A stretch of DNA of 64,000 nt from Demequina sp. NBRC 110052 (lineage in GTDB: Bacteria > Actinomycetota > Actinomycetes > Actinomycetales > Demequinaceae). The notes below the pieces were generated by a model, which was not told the DNA's origin, ran no database searches, and worked only from the letters and a program-made list of their open reading frames with translations. The stretch is from assembly GCF_002090075.1 (NCBI RefSeq), contig NZ_BBRI01000004.1:124001-188000 (forward strand), given 5' to 3'. Numbering within the stretch: position 1 is the stretch's first letter; each line of letters opens with the position of its first letter. The position numbers were made by a program, and so were the translations under genes. Of the stretch, positions 62,263-64,000 are shown piece after piece.

Positions 62263-63783
62263 ATGACCCAGACGACCCTCGCCCCCACCTACCTCGTCCG
62301 TACCCTCGGGTGCCAGATGAACGTCCACGACTCCGAGCACATGGCGGGACTGCTGGAAGGCGCTGGCTACGCCCCCGCACCCGACGGGGCCGACGAGGCC
62401 GATGTGGTCGTCATCAACACGTGCGCCGTCCGCGAGAACGCGGCTACGCGCCTGTACGGCAACCTCGGTCAGCTCGCCTCAGTGAAGCGGCAGCGCCCTG
62501 GCATGCAGATCGCCGTGGGAGGCTGCCTTGCGCAGAAGGATCGCGGCGAGATCGTCGAGAAGGCTCCGTGGGTGGACGTCGTGTTCGGCACGCACAACAT
62601 CGACGTGCTGCCCGCGATGCTCGAGCGCGCGCGTCACAACGCGCAGGCGCAAGTCGAGATCGAGGAGTCGCTGAAGGTCTTCCCCTCGACGCTTCCCAGC
62701 CACCGCGACGCGATCGCCTCCGGGTGGGTGTCGATCTCGGTCGGCTGCAACAACACGTGCACGTTCTGCATCGTGCCGTCGCTGCGCGGCAAGGAGCGCG
62801 ATCGCAGGCCCGGCGAGATCCTCGCGGAGGTCGAGGCGCTCGTGGCGCAGGGCGCCGTCGAGGTGACGCTGCTCGGCCAGAACGTGAACTCGTACGGCGT
62901 CGAGTTCGGCGACCGCGGCGCGTTCGCCAAGCTTCTGCGAGCCTGCGGGGAGATCGAGGGCCTTGAGCGTGTGCGCTTCACCTCGCCCCACCCTGCCGCG
63001 TTTACCGATGATGTGATCGAGGCGATGGCCGCCACCCCGAACGTGATGCCGAGCCTGCACATGCCGCTGCAATCGGGCTCGGACCGCATCCTGCGTGCGA
63101 TGCGTCGCTCGTACCGCTCAGAGAGGTTCCTGGGGATCCTTGACAAGGTGCGTGCCGCGATGCCCGACGCCGCGATCACCACGGACATCATCGTCGGGTT
63201 CCCGGGAGAGACCGAAGAGAACTTCGCCGAGACGCTGCGGGTCGTCGAGCAGTCGCGCTTCACGTCGGCGTTCACCTTCCAGTACAGCCCGCGTCCTGGC
63301 ACCCCCGCGTTCGACCTGGCACCGCTTCCCAAGGAAGTCGTGCAGGAGCGGTTCGAACGGCTGGTGGCGCTGCAGGATCGCATCGCGCTCGAGGACTCGC
63401 AGGCGCTCGTGGGGCGCACCGTCGAGCTCATGGTGCTCGACGGTGCCGGACGCAAGGACGGGGCGACTGCGCGCCTGTCCGGGCGCGAGCCGGGAAACCG
63501 ACTCGTGCACTTCTCGCTCCCCGACGGGATGCGCGCCGACGGTGACGACGCTCCCCGTCCCGGCGACATGGTGACGGTGCAGATCACCCGCGGCGCCGGC
63601 TATCACCTCATCGCGGACTCGGCGGCCGACGGCGGGACGTACGCGGTGCGCCGCACGCGTGCAGGCGACGTGTGGGCAGCGGTCCAGCGCGGAGAGCACA
63701 GCCACGCGGATGCCTGCGGGACGCCCGGCGCGCCCGCCGGCCCCGTGAGTCTGGGCCTGCCGACGCTTCGCGTCGGTGTCTGA
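62263..63783 (+). CDS. miaB: tRNA-2-methylthio-N6-dimethylallyladenosine synthase
   Basis: A 506-residue radical-SAM methylthiotransferase acting on tRNA A37 after MiaA. The N-terminal cluster cysteines are in [22 protein letters not shown] and GGCLAQKDR. The radical-SAM cluster is in [44 protein letters not shown] and a TRAM domain (residues ~385-450) follow. ATG at 62263 is 2 bases after the rny stop. It is followed directly by miaA, the preceding enzyme of the pathway. Confidence 0.96.
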   Translation: MTQTTLAPTYLVRTLGCQMNVHDSEHMAGLLEGAGYAPAPDGADEADVVVINTCAVRENAATRLYGNLGQLASVKRQRPGMQIAVGGCLAQKDRGEIVEKAPWVDVVFGTHNIDVLPAMLERARHNAQAQVEIEESLKVFPSTLPSHRDAIASGWVSISVGCNNTCTFCIVPSLRGKERDRRPGEILAEVEALVAQGAVEVTLLGQNVNSYGVEFGDRGAFAKLLRACGEIEGLERVRFTSPHPAAFTDDVIEAMAATPNVMPSLHMPLQSGSDRILRAMRRSYRSERFLGILDKVRAAMPDAAITTDIIVGFPGETEENFAETLRVVEQSRFTSAFTFQYSPRPGTPAFDLAPLPKEVVQERFERLVALQDRIALEDSQALVGRTVELMVLDGAGRKDGATARLSGREPGNRLVHFSLPDGMRADGDDAPRPGDMVTVQITRGAGYHLIADSAADGGTYAVRRTRAGDVWAAVQRGEHSHADACGTPGAPAGPVSLGLPTLRVGV

Positions 63784-63784
63784 C

Positions 63785-64000
63785 GTGGCTGGCGCCGCGC
63801 CCGCGGGCCGGGAGGCGCCTCCGGTCATCGCCGTCGTCGGTGCGACGGCCACGGGCAAGTCCGCGGTGAGTCTCGGCCTAGCCGAAGCCCTCGATGCGGA
63901 GATCATCAACGGCGACTCCATGCAGTTCTACCGGGGCATGGACATCGGCACCGCCAAGCTGCCGATCGATGGGCGGCGGGGCATCCCGCACCACGAGCTG
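63785..64000 (+). CDS. miaA: tRNA dimethylallyltransferase, partial
   Basis: The first ~72 residues of MiaA, which attaches a dimethylallyl group to A37 of tRNAs reading UNN codons; the gene runs off the window. The P-loop [20 protein letters not shown] and the substrate-binding [20 protein letters not shown] are visible. GTG at 63785 is just after the miaB stop. GTG at 63776, overlapping miaB by 8 bases, is equally possible. Confidence 0.92.
   Translation, partial: MAGAAPAGREAPPVIAVVGATATGKSAVSLGLAEALDAEIINGDSMQFYRGMDIGTAKLPIDGRRGIPHHEL

Overview
The window is a GC-rich (about 70% by eye) actinobacterial chromosome segment. Gene content and order point to the order Micrococcales. Signature genes include DUF2469, DUF3046 and DUF4439 proteins, a DUF4081-GNAT protein and a DivIVA-repeat protein. 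The runs dprA-xerC-sigma-M23-rpsB and recA-recX-miaB-miaA are also present. The combination of a FliA/WhiG-type sigma factor, RNase Y and RNase J would fit a motile lineage such as Demequinaceae or Cellulomonadaceae. That placement is inference from gene content, not a measured phylogeny.

Layout. 1-2.5 kb: a minus-strand sugar ABC permease pair translationally coupled to a ROK repressor, with a clear promoter and palindromic operator. 2.6-7.0 kb: DUF2469, then two drug-export modules (a DHA2 exporter, and an ArsR-like repressor with an MFS exporter). They appear to have been inserted between DUF2469 and yraN, which are normally adjacent. 7.1-12.6 kb: yraN-yifB-dprA, xerC, the alternative sigma factor and a convergent M23 peptidase. 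12.7-26.4 kb: rpsB-tsf-pyrH-frr-cdsA-rlmN-DivIVA repeat-dxr-rseP-ispG-GNAT-proS-GDPD. This covers translation, lipid and isoprenoid precursor synthesis and membrane proteolysis. 26.4-34.4 kb: a DUF4439 lipoprotein on the minus strand, then the transcription/translation operon rimP-nusA-ylxR-infB-rbfA-truB-ribF. 34.5-38.0 kb: a complete glutamate-type ABC importer, gluABCD. 38.4-43.8 kb: rpsO-pnp, M16 peptidase, dapB and a small membrane protein. 43.8-48.1 kb: GNAT and ZIP transporter genes, then the minus-strand operon thyA-dfrA-GNAT-azlC-azlD. 48.2-55.8 kb: dapA-rnj, ftsK, and a PAS-GGDEF-EAL protein whose start lies inside ftsK. 55.8-64.0 kb: a capA-like gene, pgsA-cinA, a clgR-like gene, DUF3046, recA (with a perfect SOS box), recX, rny, miaB and the start of miaA.

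Two expression habits recur. Genes inside operons are mostly joined by 4-base ATGA or GTGA overlaps, or by TGATG. Genes that head transcription units very often have a -10-like hexamer (mostly TAGGNT) ending 6-7 bases before the start codon, which predicts leaderless mRNAs. No rRNA, tRNA, CRISPR array, insertion sequence or prophage gene was recognised.

The most notable observations are four. The infB leader contains two perfect, mutually exclusive hairpins, one of which reaches the ribosome-binding site. recX has no canonical start codon upstream of its first repeat and appears to begin at a CTG overlapping the recA stop. A 79-bp near-perfect hairpin element lies between the two exporter modules. 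A short motif, GCCCGACGC, is concentrated in intergenic DNA.
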